A stretch of 64,000 nucleotides of DNA from Delphinus delphis (Eukaryota > Chordata > Mammalia > Artiodactyla > Delphinidae): contig NW_027192671.1 in assembly GCF_949987515.2 (NCBI RefSeq), forward strand, positions 1,798,001 through 1,862,000, given 5' to 3'. How positions within the stretch are numbered: position 1 is the stretch's first letter; each line of letters opens with the position of its first letter. Shown here piece after piece: positions 63,224-64,000 of this stretch. The translations under genes and the position numbers were made by a program. The notes under the pieces are model-generated. The model was not told the DNA's origin and did no database searches. It saw only the letters and a list, made by a program, of their open reading frames with translations.

Positions 63224-64000
63224 CTGTAATTCACAAACCTGCAGAGTTATAAATGACAGCTATCGTCCAAAAATAGACTGAAGTAAGGCTGCCAAGAGGA
63301 CTTGAAAGCGGGGCAGAATTGCAGGAAACCGATTTCAGGAGGTAGACTGGAATTGCATTGAAAGCATAGGAAAAGAGGCAGAACGTCCACAATGATGCAC
63401 TTGGCCAAAAAGGGCGTATGCGTTTTTTCCTGAATATATTCAGGAAAAAACGCATACGCCCTTTTTGGCCAACCAAGCAAGCTTGCAAAGGAAATCTGCA
63501 CTACAATGAAGTCTCACTTCCCCCCGGTCAAAAGGGCCATCTGAAAAAAGTGTAAAATCCAGAAAGGCAGGACAGGCCATGGAGAACTGGGAGCCTTGTT
63601 ATGCTGATGGGCGGGATGTAAATTCCCAACAGACACTCGGGAGAAGTGTATGGTGTTTTCTGAAACATCTAAAAAACAAAGCAACAGAGCCTAGGGCACT
63701 GCCACTTATGGTCCTATAGCTTAGGGAAATTAAATTCAAAAAGACACAGCCACCCCAATGTTTGGGACGCCTCTGTTTACAAGAACCTCGTTTACAGTAC
63801 AAGTTCAACATCGCAGAAAGTGAAAAATGGATAAAGAAGTTGTGGTATTTACTTACAAAGCAATATCACTCAGCAATGAAATCTGTGTCATCAGGCCCTT
63901 AGCAGCACAATGAGTGGATTCAGGTATGATGATTCTAACTGAAATAAGTCACACAGAAAAAGAAACATCATAAGATAACAGTAATACACGGAATGTAAAC
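63224..64000 (+). repeat. Satellite unit 41 (partial, first 777 bp)
   Basis: L1 block type B with gggacgcctctg. Palindrome 63401-63472 perfect. The window ends inside the L1-derived block at acacggaatgtaaac; the array clearly continues past the end. Confidence 0.97.

Larger units (their letters stand above)
1..64000 (+). repeat. Tandem satellite array, about 1.58-kb unit, 40 full units plus one partial (common cetacean satellite, delphinid type)
   Basis: The motif ctgtaattcacaaacctgca (one base differs in some units) recurs at 1, 1580, 3160, 4740 and so on to 63224, always on the same strand, with spacings of 1578-1581 bp except two of 1604 bp. Nothing but this unit is present, so neither array edge is in the window. 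The length matches the 1,579-bp killer whale repeat of the common cetacean satellite as I recall it, and the L1-derived content fits the published L1 origin of cetacean satellites. Such arrays form constitutive heterochromatin and have no known coding role. The species assignment is inference; another delphinid is equally possible. For the unit entries, version A of the L1-derived block reads ccgtacaagttcaatatcac and usually tacgtacaatgcag; version B reads cagtacaagttcaacatcgc and tacttacaaagcaa. Confidence 0.97.

Noticed and set aside
1..64000. A novel multi-gene system hidden in the window
   Set aside because: Every kilobase is accounted for by the same repeat unit; I found no interruption, foreign insertion or unit in reverse orientation.

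Overview
The whole 64-kb window is one unbroken tandem satellite array. It has 40 complete head-to-tail units and a partial 41st, all in the same orientation, with a basic period of 1,578-1,581 bp; two units are 1,604 bp. I see no single-copy DNA, no functional protein gene, no RNA gene and no bacterial-type feature. Open frames recur at the same place in unit after unit because the DNA is repeated, and they are broken by the indels that separate units.

The period, the unit content and the L1 subtype point to a cetacean, most likely an oceanic dolphin (Delphinidae). From memory, the 'common cetacean satellite' was described by Arnason's group with a repeat of about 1,579 bp in the killer whale, about 1.58 kb in delphinids and about 1.75 kb in other whales. 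Kapitonov, Holmquist and Jurka later reported that cetacean heterochromatic satellites are built from L1. I read the L1 relationship directly from this sequence; the species call is inference.

Unit anatomy, using unit 1 (1-1579): (i) 1-177, a very uniform block of unknown origin; (ii) 178-249, a perfect 72-bp palindrome with no spacer; (iii) 250-271, a short linker with a 10-bp palindrome; (iv) about 272-957, the 3' end of a LINE-1, first the decayed C-terminal part of ORF2 and then 3' UTR-like sequence; (v) about 958-1579, a tail I do not recognise except for possible faint L1 similarity at its start.

The units are close variants, not identical. The L1-derived block exists in two main versions, here called A and B. 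A is in 13 units (1, 8, 15, 17-20, 23, 32, 34, 37, 38, 40) and B in the other 28. Other markers are shuffled against A/B, which indicates exchange within units. Shared private variants show local multi-unit duplications: units 31-32, 33-34 and 36-37; units 20-21 and 23-24; units 25 and 30; units 38 and 40.

The most interesting structure is the palindrome. It is perfect in 30 of 41 units. In units 38 and 40 its centre has grown by 24 bp, as two more copies of a 12-bp module containing ttcaggaa. This gives a spaced series of TTC-NN-GAA motifs inside a large hairpin-forming element.
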